Below are positions 1 through 6,212 of a stretch of DNA of 9,349 nucleotides, piece after piece; the stretch's first letter is position 1, and each line of letters begins with the position of its first letter. Location of the stretch: contig CALCEK010000214.1 of the NCBI GenBank assembly GCA_937900125.1, forward strand, positions 1 through 9,349, read 5' to 3'. The translations under genes and the position numbers were made by a program. The notes under the pieces were generated by a model. That model was not told the origin of the DNA and searched no databases. It worked only from the letters and a program-made list of their open reading frames with translations. Source of the DNA: an uncultured Treponema sp. Its GTDB lineage: Bacteria > Spirochaetota > Spirochaetia > Treponematales > Treponemataceae.

Positions 1-386
1 GAGAGCAGCACAGGAAAGTTAAAGGGGCTGATAACCAGCGATACACCGTATGGCATTTTATAGACTTTGGTAACCATGCTGGGAAAACAGTGAAGGCCGC
101 TGAAATGAGTCTCTGGTCTGGCCCAGCGCCGAAGACCACGGATGGTCTCGTTAATTTCCATCACGAGAGTGCCGATATCGCAGAAGTATGCCTCCAGCGG
201 AGCGCGCCCCAGATCAGCAGCCAGCGCCTGTTCCAGTTCAGCCTGACGGGAAAGCACTGCTTTTTTCATCTTCTTCAGCTGCTCGATACGCCACTCTACA
301 GGCAGCGTCTGTCCGGAGAGAAAAAATTCCCGCTGCCTTTCAACCGTGGTGTGAATCGAGGCGGAAGTCCATACCGTATTGCTCAT
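1..386 (-). CDS. Aldehyde dehydrogenase (class 3 / fatty-aldehyde type), N-terminal part only
   Basis: This is the first 128 codons of an NAD(P)-dependent aldehyde dehydrogenase, which oxidises an aldehyde to the acid. The reading frame is open from the ATG at 386 to the window edge, so the protein is cut off by the contig end. What is seen: an N-terminal stretch with QREFFLSGQT, then RIEQLKKMKKAV, then EAYFCDIGTLVMEIN, then MPYGVSLVISPFNFPVLL. This is the order found in class-3 ALDHs, where the PYGV..IISPWNYP segment opens the NAD-binding fold. The catalytic Cys and Glu lie beyond the edge, so activity cannot be judged. A purine-rich GGGAG stands about 9 nt before the ATG. The gene follows the 63-codon His-rich ORF by 18 bp, so the two are probably co-transcribed. 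Base composition is visibly more GC-rich than the glycerol and Trk genes. The family call is firm; the substrate is unknown. Confidence 0.85.
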   Translation of the reverse strand, partial: MSNTVWTSASIHTTVERQREFFLSGQTLPVEWRIEQLKKMKKAVLSRQAELEQALAADLGRAPLEAYFCDIGTLVMEINETIRGLRRWARPETHFSGLHCFPSMVTKVYKMPYGVSLVISPFNFPVLL

Positions 387-404
387 GTCTCTTCTCTCCC
401 GCCT

Positions 405-596
405 TCAGCTGTGATGGTGGTGATGGTGTTCGGTGGAGCCATCAGAAAAAAGCATGTCCATCCCGTGCGCAATGGCATCAATGACGTCGAACGCATAGTT
501 GAAATTGTCCGGCGGATTGATTTTGAACTGCGCGCGCAGTTCCTCATACGTGTATTCTTTTTGCGAATCAACAGAAATAAAACGGTCTAAGAACAT
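405..596 (-). pseudogene. 63-codon ORF: acyl-CoA synthetase-like N-terminus ending in His6
   Basis: The ORF opens with ATG at 596, has a GAGG ribosome binding site 7 nt upstream (plus-strand 604-607), and ends at TGA 405-407. The translated YEELRAQFKINPPDNFNYAFDVID closely resembles the start of AMP-forming acyl/acetyl-CoA synthetases (recalled family pattern: YEDF..NFKI.VPENFNF.YDVVD), proteins of about 550 residues. Here the similarity stops near residue 55 and the protein ends in GSTE, six His, Ser and stop. The His codons alternate CAC CAT CAC CAC CAT CAC (411-428). The next gene starts only 18 bp later, so there is no room for the rest of a synthetase. Possible readings are a natural deletion remnant, a genuine small metal-binding protein, or engineered/vector sequence carrying a His tag. 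The ORF itself is clear, but its status and function are not. The pseudogene label is an inference. Confidence 0.5.
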
Positions 597-628
597 GGTA
601 AAACCTCATGCACACAACATATATATGA

Positions 629-639
629 CTAATTATTAG
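629..639. repeat. 11-bp perfect inverted repeat upstream of the His-rich ORF
   Basis: CTAAT-A-ATTAG is a perfect 5-1-5 palindrome in the 83-bp AT-rich gap (597-679) between the end of trkH and the His-rich ORF. It lies about 33 bp before that ORF's ATG, where a promoter or operator would be expected. I see no convincing -35/-10 pair and no GC-rich terminator hairpin for trkH in this gap. In AT-rich DNA such a short palindrome may be chance. Confidence 0.25.
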
Positions 640-679
640 ACACTACGAAGTAAAAACAGGTTGCAAAATTAGAAAATAA

Positions 680-2125
680 TTACTTCCTCCAAAAATCGCG
701 CGTAAAGAAAATCAGCATTGTAAACAGCTCCAAACGGCCTGCAAGCATAGCAAAGCAGTACCACCACTTGATAGGCGTTGCCAAAAATGCATAGTTGTTG
801 CTTGGTCCCAGTGCGCCGTATGCGGGACCTACGTTGCCAATCATGCTGATTGCGCCCGTGAACGAACTCAGAATATCTAAGCCGAATATTGAAGCAAAGA
901 GCGTGGTGCAGAACACAAGGATGATGTATAAGTAAAAGAACGCCGTCACCGCAAACACTACGTCCTTGCGCCCCGCCCGCTGGTTAATTCTAATTGAAAA
1001 AATGCCATGCGGGTGCAGCATCCGCTTCATTTCGTTCTGTAATTGCTTGGACACAACCACCCAGCGGATAACCTTTACGCCGCCCGACGTTGAACCAGAA
1101 CAGCCGCCGATAAAAAAGAGCGAAAAAATAATAATCTGGCTGGCAGGCGACCACAGCGTGTAATCAGAAGTTCCGTAGCCAGTGGTGGATAAGATTGCCG
1201 TTGTTTGGAATGCCGCATACCGCAGGGAATTAAAGAATCCTCCAAAGCGGTGCATTTCAAAAAACGTTAGGGAAAGAATTGCTACGATATTTATGATGAT
1301 ATACGCCTTGAATTCAGAATCTTTACCAACTTCCTCCGGCTTTTTGGTAATGATATAATAGTACATTGAAAAGTTAATTCCCGCAAGGAACATGAACACG
1401 GTACAAATCCAGTCAATAAGTGCAGAATTGTATGCACCAATGCTGGTATTACGTGTAGAAAAACCGCCTGTTCCAACTGTGGAAAATGCGTGGCTTAACG
1501 CATCGATAAAATCCATTCCAGCAATGCGCAAACAAATTGTTTGCAAAACGGTCAATCCAAAATAAATAAACCAGAGGGCTTTTGCCGTAGTTGTAATTTT
1601 TGGGGTGAGTTTTCCTTTTTCGGGTCCAGTGCTTTCGGCTTTTATGAGTTGAAAACCGCTCACACCCAAAATCGGAAGCAAGGCAACTGTTAGCGCGACA
1701 ATTCCCATTCCGCCCAACCAATGCGTTTGACACCGCCACAAATTTATGCTCCGCGGAAGCGATTCTATATCTTGCAAAATTGTAGAACCCGTTGTAGAAA
1801 ATCCGCTTACACTTTCAAAAACGGCATCTGTTATGCTAGGAATTGCGCCACTTGCGTAAAGCGGAATCGCGCCGAAAATGCTAATGCAAATCCAACTTAG
1901 CGCGACAGAAACAAAGGCACTTCTTGTGCTAAGAACAAATTGCGTTTTTTTGAGAAAAATTAAAACGACTGCGGCTAAAATCCAAGAGCAAATCATTGGA
2001 ATTATAAATGCGGGCAAAACTGAAAACTCAGAGCAAAAAATGGCTGTAATTATTGGGAGCAAAAAAGTCGTTCCCACAACGCCCAAAATCGAAAAAATAA
2101 TTTTTAAAACATTTACAAAAATCAT
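680..2125 (-). CDS. trkH: TrkH-family potassium uptake protein
   Basis: This is the membrane-spanning, channel-like subunit of a Trk/Ktr potassium uptake system. The 481 residues match the usual TrkH length (about 480). The four pore loops of the MPM-fold are visible in order: FSTTGSTI (109-116), FSTVGTGGFS (214-223), STTGYGTS (313-320) and MIGNVGPAYG (428-437). Each carries the selectivity-filter glycine. The conserved GGCSGSTSGGVKVIR segment (about 340-354), the M3 region that gates the pore in this family, is also present, and hydrophobic stretches fill the rest. The ATG at 2125 directly follows the TAA of trkA with no spacer and no strong Shine-Dalgarno, which suggests translational coupling to trkA. 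The pairing with trkA supports a RCK-regulated transporter. The coding frame is intact. The 3' half of the gene is somewhat richer in GC than the 5' half. The family is certain; the ion preference (K+ rather than Na+) is inferred from the filter glycines. Confidence 0.95.
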   Translation of the reverse strand: MIFVNVLKIIFSILGVVGTTFLLPIITAIFCSEFSVLPAFIIPMICSWILAAVVLIFLKKTQFVLSTRSAFVSVALSWICISIFGAIPLYASGAIPSITDAVFESVSGFSTTGSTILQDIESLPRSINLWRCQTHWLGGMGIVALTVALLPILGVSGFQLIKAESTGPEKGKLTPKITTTAKALWFIYFGLTVLQTICLRIAGMDFIDALSHAFSTVGTGGFSTRNTSIGAYNSALIDWICTVFMFLAGINFSMYYYIITKKPEEVGKDSEFKAYIIINIVAILSLTFFEMHRFGGFFNSLRYAAFQTTAILSTTGYGTSDYTLWSPASQIIIFSLFFIGGCSGSTSGGVKVIRWVVVSKQLQNEMKRMLHPHGIFSIRINQRAGRKDVVFAVTAFFYLYIILVFCTTLFASIFGLDILSSFTGAISMIGNVGPAYGALGPSNNYAFLATPIKWWYCFAMLAGRLELFTMLIFFTRDFWRK

Positions 2126-3565
2126 TTAAGACGCCCCGCTGAATTTTTCTAGGATTTTTTTGTCGCCGGTGCGTTCGATTAAAACTATGTGGTCGCCAGT
2201 TTCTAAAACGCTTGTTCCAGAAGGGAGTTCATATTTTTTGCCACCTTTTTTTCTGATTAAAAGAATGAGGAATTCGCCGGGGCTTGCAATATCTTTGAGT
2301 TGTTTTCCTGTCATTTTTCCAGAAGCAAAAATGTCGCAAGAAACAATTTCAAATTTTCCGTCTGACACCGTGTGAACGCCCGTAACAAGTTTTCCGCGCA
2401 AGTGGCTCATAATAGAATCAACTACGGTGTCGCGCATTGGAATTGGCACTTCAATGCCGAGTTTTCGCGCAATGTCCGCAAAAGCCGAATGAGAAACCAA
2501 AGCGATTGTCCGCTTTACGCCAATTGATTCTATGTAAGCGGCAGAAATCATATTCAACTCGTGATTTGGCGTTGTGGCAACAAGTAAATCGTAATTTTCG
2601 ATTCCTTCTTCTTTTAAAAAAGTTTCATCGGTAACATCGGCACAAAAAACTTTTGCTCCAGGATAACGCGAAATTGCCGCATTACAAAGTGCGTCATTTG
2701 AATCGATTATGGCAATGTCATGCACTAAAGAGCGTCTGTTTTTGTCAAAGATTTTTTTTAAAAAGCTGAGTTTTCCGCCCGCAAAAAGACTGTCGGCAAC
2801 GATTGTTCCAATTTTGCCTGCACCAACAATCGCGATTTTTTTTAAAGCTCCGCTTTTTGTACCGACAAGTTCCATCATTTGTCCCACATTTTCGCGTACT
2901 GTTAAAATGCCAATTTTATCTCCCGAATGCAAAACCGTGTCGCCAAATGGAAGCATTGAACCATCTTTTGTTTCTACAAAAACCACAATAAATGCACAAT
3001 CGACGAGCGTTCGCAAATCTTTTAGGCTCACTCCATCGGCACGACTTTTTTCTTCAATTTTTAAAGTGGTCAATTCGTATTCACCGCGTCCGAGCGTAAT
3101 TACATTTGTTACCGCGCCGTGTTCTACCGCTTTTACAATTGCCTGCGCCGCTTCAACGTCTGGGTGAATCATAAAATCGATTCCGTAAAGCGGGCGTTTG
3201 TTTTTGCCAAAACTTTCTTTGTGAGTGCGCGTTGCATTTTCGCTGTTTAGATAATAGGCGTAATTTCTTACACGGGCAATTTTTAAAATGTCAGGATAAA
3301 CTGCGTCTACAAGCGAGCAAGTTATCATGTTGATTTCGTCACTTTCGGTTAAAGCGACAATGGCGTCCGCTTTTGCAATTCCAACTTCTTCTAGCGTTTC
3401 TAGGTTATTTCCGTCGGCGGACAAAACTGTGCAGTCAAGCCGATTGCTTGCGTGGCGAACAGTTTCTTCATTGTTATCGATGAGCGTTACGTTGTTTTTT
3501 TCATTGATAAGCCGCTTTGCAAGTTCAATTCCTGTAAAGCCCGCTCCGACTATTACTATGTTCAT
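2126..3565 (-). CDS. trkA: Trk system potassium transporter regulatory subunit TrkA
   Basis: This is the cytoplasmic peripheral protein that binds NAD(H) or adenine nucleotides and gates TrkH. The 479 residues form the tandem arrangement of two TrkA-N (Rossmann) and two TrkA-C domains seen in E. coli TrkA (458 residues). The first nucleotide-binding loop is IVGAGFTG at about 5-12, with the acidic LID at about 28-30. The second is IVGAGKIG at about 246-253. The TrkA-C halves cover roughly 140-225 and 390-475 and contain phrases such as LHSGDKIGIL and LETGDHIVLI. The second Rossmann fold carries an extra basic stretch (about 261-284, KLSFLKKIFDKNRRSLVHD) between its first helix and second strand, longer than I expect for the family. 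The start ATG at 3565 overlaps the TGA of the upstream S-component gene (ATGA), and its stop abuts the trkH ATG. Confidence 0.95.
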   Translation of the reverse strand: MNIVIVGAGFTGIELAKRLINEKNNVTLIDNNEETVRHASNRLDCTVLSADGNNLETLEEVGIAKADAIVALTESDEINMITCSLVDAVYPDILKIARVRNYAYYLNSENATRTHKESFGKNKRPLYGIDFMIHPDVEAAQAIVKAVEHGAVTNVITLGRGEYELTTLKIEEKSRADGVSLKDLRTLVDCAFIVVFVETKDGSMLPFGDTVLHSGDKIGILTVRENVGQMMELVGTKSGALKKIAIVGAGKIGTIVADSLFAGGKLSFLKKIFDKNRRSLVHDIAIIDSNDALCNAAISRYPGAKVFCADVTDETFLKEEGIENYDLLVATTPNHELNMISAAYIESIGVKRTIALVSHSAFADIARKLGIEVPIPMRDTVVDSIMSHLRGKLVTGVHTVSDGKFEIVSCDIFASGKMTGKQLKDIASPGEFLILLIRKKGGKKYELPSGTSVLETGDHIVLIERTGDKKILEKFSGAS

Positions 3566-4242
3566 TTTTCTCTGTCCGCATTTTCATTTGATTCTGATTC
3601 TAAAGATCGGGAAATTTTTGATTTTTTATTTTTAACGGCAAAAACGCTTCCTAAAACGGCAGTGCAAAGTACCACCGCTGCAATTATTTCCCAAATGCCG
3701 TTTGTAGCGAGTGTGCAAAAAAGGATTGCAAAGTAGCCTTTTAGCCCCTGAACATCTAGCGAAAATCCGAGTCGTTCTAATACCGCGCTCATTCCGTTGA
3801 CAAGCTCTTTTCCATAAAAAATATAAATCGCACCCATTACAAAAACGGTGTTAGTCAAAGTTCCTATTGCGGCAGAAATTGCTCCGCTTATTGTTTTGGG
3901 AAAATGAGGAATCGCATCTAAAGCCGTAAAAATTCCCCAGCTAAAAATCGGAATCAAAAGTCTAGGCAAAATTGAAACTGCGGGATTCAAAAAGAAAGGA
4001 CTTGTTCCCGCTGTGACCGCCCGAATCAAACTCGAAAGTCCAAACACAAGGGAAACGCCAAGCCCGCTCCACAAACCGCCCAAAATTGCGGCTAAAATCA
4101 CAGGAATGTGCATTATGGTGATTGCAATCAAACCGCCCAACTGAATATATCCTAGCGGTGTAAAACTCAAAATGATGCTCAACGCACCAAAAACAGCGGT
4201 AATTGCGATTTTATAATTTAACGACAAACTACTTTTTTCCAT
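3562..4242 (-). CDS. ECF transporter S component (substrate-binding membrane subunit)
   Basis: This is a 226-residue hydrophobic protein with about six membrane segments. It fits the ECF-type S-component family (ECF_trnsprt, DUF3816-like), which captures a vitamin or related micronutrient for an energy-coupling-factor importer. Diagnostic features: KIAITAVFGALSIIL at the start (the T-subunit-contacting AxxxA-type helix 1), IMHIPVILAAILGGLWSGLG, and SPFFLNPAVSILPRLLI. The C-terminus is charged (KNKKSKISRSLESESNEN). I chose the ATG at 4242 over a possible upstream start at 4296. A GGAGAAG ribosome site sits just before 4242, while the upstream start would lie 5' of the predicted transcription start and overlap the promoter. 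No ATPase or EcfT genes are nearby, so it would rely on a shared (group II) module elsewhere. The substrate cannot be read from the sequence. It shares an operon with trkA and trkH, overlapping trkA by 4 bp. Confidence 0.8.
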   Translation of the reverse strand: MEKSSLSLNYKIAITAVFGALSIILSFTPLGYIQLGGLIAITIMHIPVILAAILGGLWSGLGVSLVFGLSSLIRAVTAGTSPFFLNPAVSILPRLLIPIFSWGIFTALDAIPHFPKTISGAISAAIGTLTNTVFVMGAIYIFYGKELVNGMSAVLERLGFSLDVQGLKGYFAILFCTLATNGIWEIIAAVVLCTAVLGSVFAVKNKKSKISRSLESESNENADREK

Positions 4243-4284
4243 ATAACAAACTTCTCCAAAGCTATTGGCACAAACGTTTTTTCC

Positions 4285-4313
4285 ACTATACCGCATAGAA
4301 GAGAAATTGTCAA
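4285..4313 (-). promoter_or_regulatory. Sigma-70-type promoter for the S component-trkA-trkH operon
   Basis: On the minus strand TTGACA (4313-4308) and TATAGT (4290-4285) are separated by exactly 17 nt, matching the -35 consensus fully and the -10 (TATAAT) at five of six bases. Transcription should begin near 4278, giving a leader of about 35 nt that carries the GGAG ribosome site (4257-4254) before the ATG at 4242. The leader is too short for a riboswitch. Start-site placement is inference. Confidence 0.75.
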
Positions 4314-4318
4314 AGGCA

Positions 4319-4423
4319 AAGAATCTATAGATGTTTCACTGCGTTCAACATGACGAAAATCACCGCTAACAACGCTAGGACTTTGCCCAGGAAGAATCTG
4401 TATTTTTTCAAAAAGAGATTCTT
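4319..4423. repeat. Dispersed palindromic intergenic repeat (HVERSETS type)
   Basis: The stretch contains the intergenic repeat whose minus-strand translation reads FRHVERSETS, a well-known spurious peptide from repeats scattered between genes in many bacteria. Visible structure: ATGTT...AACAT arms around CACTGCGTTC (about 4331-4351). The octamer AAGAATCT occurs at 4319-4326 and again at 4392-4399, with its exact complement AGATTCTT at 4416-4423. The last pair makes an 8-bp stem with a 16-nt loop. The outer limits are approximate. It is non-coding, and the apparent reading frame through it should not be annotated. Confidence 0.5.
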
Positions 4424-4451
4424 TATGTACGCGGACTTTTTCGTTGCAAAG

Positions 4452-4474
4452 GGGACGAGGAATTTTCCCCGCCC
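4452..4474 (-). terminator. Possible terminator hairpin after the DUF1667 gene
   Basis: Starting 13 nt past the DUF1667 stop, minus-strand GGGCGGGG (4474-4467) can pair with CCTCGTCCC (4460-4452) around an AAAATT loop. The stem has eight pairs, with one bulged T and one G-T pair. It is followed by only a short T run (CTTTG), so it is a weak Rho-independent terminator at best. It sits where the glycerol operon should end, before the promoter of the next operon. Confidence 0.4.
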
Positions 4475-4486
4475 TATAGCTTTGCT

Positions 4487-4894
4487 TTAAGCGATTTTTA
4501 CTTCTTCGCAAGCGATTAAATCGACTCCTGTGTGCAAAATATCTTTTATTAAAATGTCTTTTGCATTTATGGGAGCTTTTACGGTAAGGCGACGCACGGC
4601 TTCCATACAGTCAAGGAGTTTTTCTTTTGGAACTTCGCCCGCCGTTTTTGCAGACACCAAAGGACGTTCTCCGCCTAACACGGCAACTGTGCAAGTTAAA
4701 GTTCGCTCTGGAGCGGTTAATTCTTTTCTTGCATACACGTCTCCGCGAGGGCAAGCATTCCCTGAAACTTCAAAAGCGGCTGGGTCTATTGTTCGAGCAT
4801 TTTGCGCGCTGTAATTTTCTGGGAGCTTAACTTCTAGCTGGCAGCCCATAGGACAAATAATACAAGTTAAATGTGTTGTTTTAGAATCAGTCAA
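4487..4894 (-). CDS. DUF1667 domain protein, likely Fe-S partner of the two flavoproteins
   Basis: This is a 135-residue soluble protein of the DUF1667 family. Cysteines occur at C11, C14 and C18 (CIICPMGC) and C48 (GNACPRG), with further Cys at 68, 96 and 129. The spacing C-x2-C-x3-C-x29-C followed by P-R-G recalls the [4Fe-4S] domain at the N-terminus of molybdopterin oxidoreductases, so I infer an Fe-S cluster and an electron-transfer role. Family members are typically coded beside GlpA-like and NAD/FAD oxidoreductases, as here. The start is a TTG at 4894, supported by GGAGGA at 4905-4900 with a 5-nt spacer; no ATG fits the length. The gene overlaps the end of the preceding oxidoreductase by 8 bp, so the two are translationally coupled. 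The family is confident; the biochemical role is inferred. Confidence 0.85.
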   Translation of the reverse strand: MTDSKTTHLTCIICPMGCQLEVKLPENYSAQNARTIDPAAFEVSGNACPRGDVYARKELTAPERTLTCTVAVLGGERPLVSAKTAGEVPKEKLLDCMEAVRRLTVKAPINAKDILIKDILHTGVDLIACEEVKIA

Positions 4895-6212
4895 TTGAAT
4901 CCTCCGGCATTTCTATAGAAACGGTGAGCGGCTGTTTTACTTGCAAAAGACGCTCTAAATCTTTTTCTTTGAGAGAAATTGTTTGCATTTCTCCAGGTCT
5001 AACAATTCGCTTTTTTTGCTGTGCAATTACTGTTGTCCCCGAATAAACGACAACCGTTACGCTTCGGTAAACGTCTGTTGCACGGAACATAATGCGCGGG
5101 GCATCCCCATTGCTTTGTTTTTCGGAAAGGTCAATGTGTTGCGGAACGGTATATCGCACACGATTTCCTGGTGTTACGGGCAAAACAACGGGAGCGTTTT
5201 TCTCTTCATTTTGATTTTGATTTTTGACGTAATCTGCGGCGCACTTTCCAGCTAAAAGACTTTCTTCAGTAACATAATCTACCAAATCGTGTACATGAAC
5301 GCTGTTTCCGCAAGCAAAAATTCCTGGAATTGAAGTTTCCATATTTTGATTCACCGCAGGTCCGCTTGTAATAGAATCCATTGCAACTCCTGCGGCAATG
5401 CTGATTTCGTTTTCGGGAATTAAGCCAACACTCAACAAAACCGTATCACATTCAATAAATTCCTCCGTGCCAGGAATTGGCTTTCGGTGGTCGTCCACTT
5501 TAGCGATTGTAACGCCTGTTACGCGGTCGCTTCCGTGAATCTGAACAATCGTCGTTGAAAGTTTTAGCGGAATGTCAAAATTGTAAAGGCATTGAGCCAT
5601 ATTTCGCGCAAGCCCCGCAGGATAATTCATAATTTCACAAACGAGTTTTACCTCCGCGCCTTCAAGCGTAAGCCTTCGCGCCATAATCAAACCGATATCG
5701 CCACTTCCTAAAATTACAACCTTGCGTCCAGGAAGATAGCCGTCTATGTTTACAAAGCGTTGAGCACTGCCAGCCGTAAAAATTCCCGCTGGTCGCGTTC
5801 CAGGAATTACCAATGCTCCGCGAGTGCGTTCACGGCAACCCATTGCAAGAGCTATCGTTTTTGTTTTGAGATTCATCAAGCCATCAGTTGAATTGATTGC
5901 CGTTACAATGTGGCTTTCTCCCGAATTTTTTGCAGGGAGGATTTCAAGAACCATTGTGTTCACTTTTATTTCAACTTCGTTTTCGAGAGCTTGTTTTACA
6001 AAACGTCCCGCATATTCAGGTCCCGTTAATTCCTCGCCAAAATAGTGAAGTCCAAATCCGTTGTGAATACACTGAAGCAAAATTCCGCCCGCCCTGTTAT
6101 CGCGCTCAAGAACGAGTACATTTTTAAGTCCATTTTGTTTTGCAGAAATAGCCGCAGCAAGTCCCGCAGGTCCTCCGCCAATTACCACAAGGTCGTATAC
6201 AATTTCGCTCAT
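4887..6212 (-). CDS. NAD(P)/FAD-dependent oxidoreductase of the glycerol operon (second flavoprotein)
   Basis: This is a 441-residue flavoprotein of the pyridine nucleotide-disulphide reductase fold. The FAD-binding loop GGGPAG (12-17) is followed by an ER acid pair at about 36-37. The conserved GGILLQCIHNGFGL (42-55) and AMGCRERTRG (123-132) mark the subfamily that accompanies GlpA-like and DUF1667 proteins. A second Rossmann loop, GSGDIG (169-174), would bind NAD(P). IPGIFACGN (295-303) is the C-terminal FAD motif. Residues from about 345 form an extra beta-rich tail. I see no CxxxxC redox pair, so it is not a classical disulphide reductase. The likely job is passing electrons between NAD(H) and the partner glycerol-3-phosphate dehydrogenase, but this is inferred from context. 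The start is strong: AGGAGG (6224-6219) lies 6 nt before the ATG, which overlaps the upstream TGA by 4 bp. Often annotated simply as FAD-dependent oxidoreductase. Confidence 0.88.
   Translation of the reverse strand: MSEIVYDLVVIGGGPAGLAAAISAKQNGLKNVLVLERDNRAGGILLQCIHNGFGLHYFGEELTGPEYAGRFVKQALENEVEIKVNTMVLEILPAKNSGESHIVTAINSTDGLMNLKTKTIALAMGCRERTRGALVIPGTRPAGIFTAGSAQRFVNIDGYLPGRKVVILGSGDIGLIMARRLTLEGAEVKLVCEIMNYPAGLARNMAQCLYNFDIPLKLSTTIVQIHGSDRVTGVTIAKVDDHRKPIPGTEEFIECDTVLLSVGLIPENEISIAAGVAMDSITSGPAVNQNMETSIPGIFACGNSVHVHDLVDYVTEESLLAGKCAADYVKNQNQNEEKNAPVVLPVTPGNRVRYTVPQHIDLSEKQSNGDAPRIMFRATDVYRSVTVVVYSGTTVIAQQKKRIVRPGEMQTISLKEKDLERLLQVKQPLTVSIEMPEDSID
4900..4905 (-). promoter_or_regulatory. 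Ribosome binding site that fixes the TTG start of the DUF1667 gene
   Basis: GGAGGA lies 5 nt before TTG at 4894 and inside the last codons of the upstream oxidoreductase gene. This near-perfect Shine-Dalgarno is the reason for accepting a TTG start codon. Confidence 0.75.

Noticed and set aside
90..590. 166-codon plus-strand reading frame opposite the aldehyde dehydrogenase and His-rich ORF
   Set aside because: It is antisense to a clearly recognisable aldehyde dehydrogenase N-terminus and shows no protein-family character.
2709..3167. 152-codon plus-strand frame inside trkA
   Set aside because: It is an antisense shadow of a well-conserved gene, with low-complexity Ser/Pro/Phe content.
4243..4296. 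Longer S-component start at 4296
   Set aside because: That codon lies 5' of the predicted transcription start and within the promoter spacer; the ATG at 4242 has a good ribosome site and fits the family length.
4243..4486. Possible vitamin riboswitch upstream of the ECF S component
   Set aside because: The strong promoter at 4285-4313 leaves a leader of only about 35 nt, and I see no conserved riboswitch core in the spacer.
4218..4511. 97-codon minus-strand frame through the spacer, containing HVERSETS
   Set aside because: It overlaps the promoter, the hairpin and the dispersed repeat; this peptide is a known translation artefact of such repeats.
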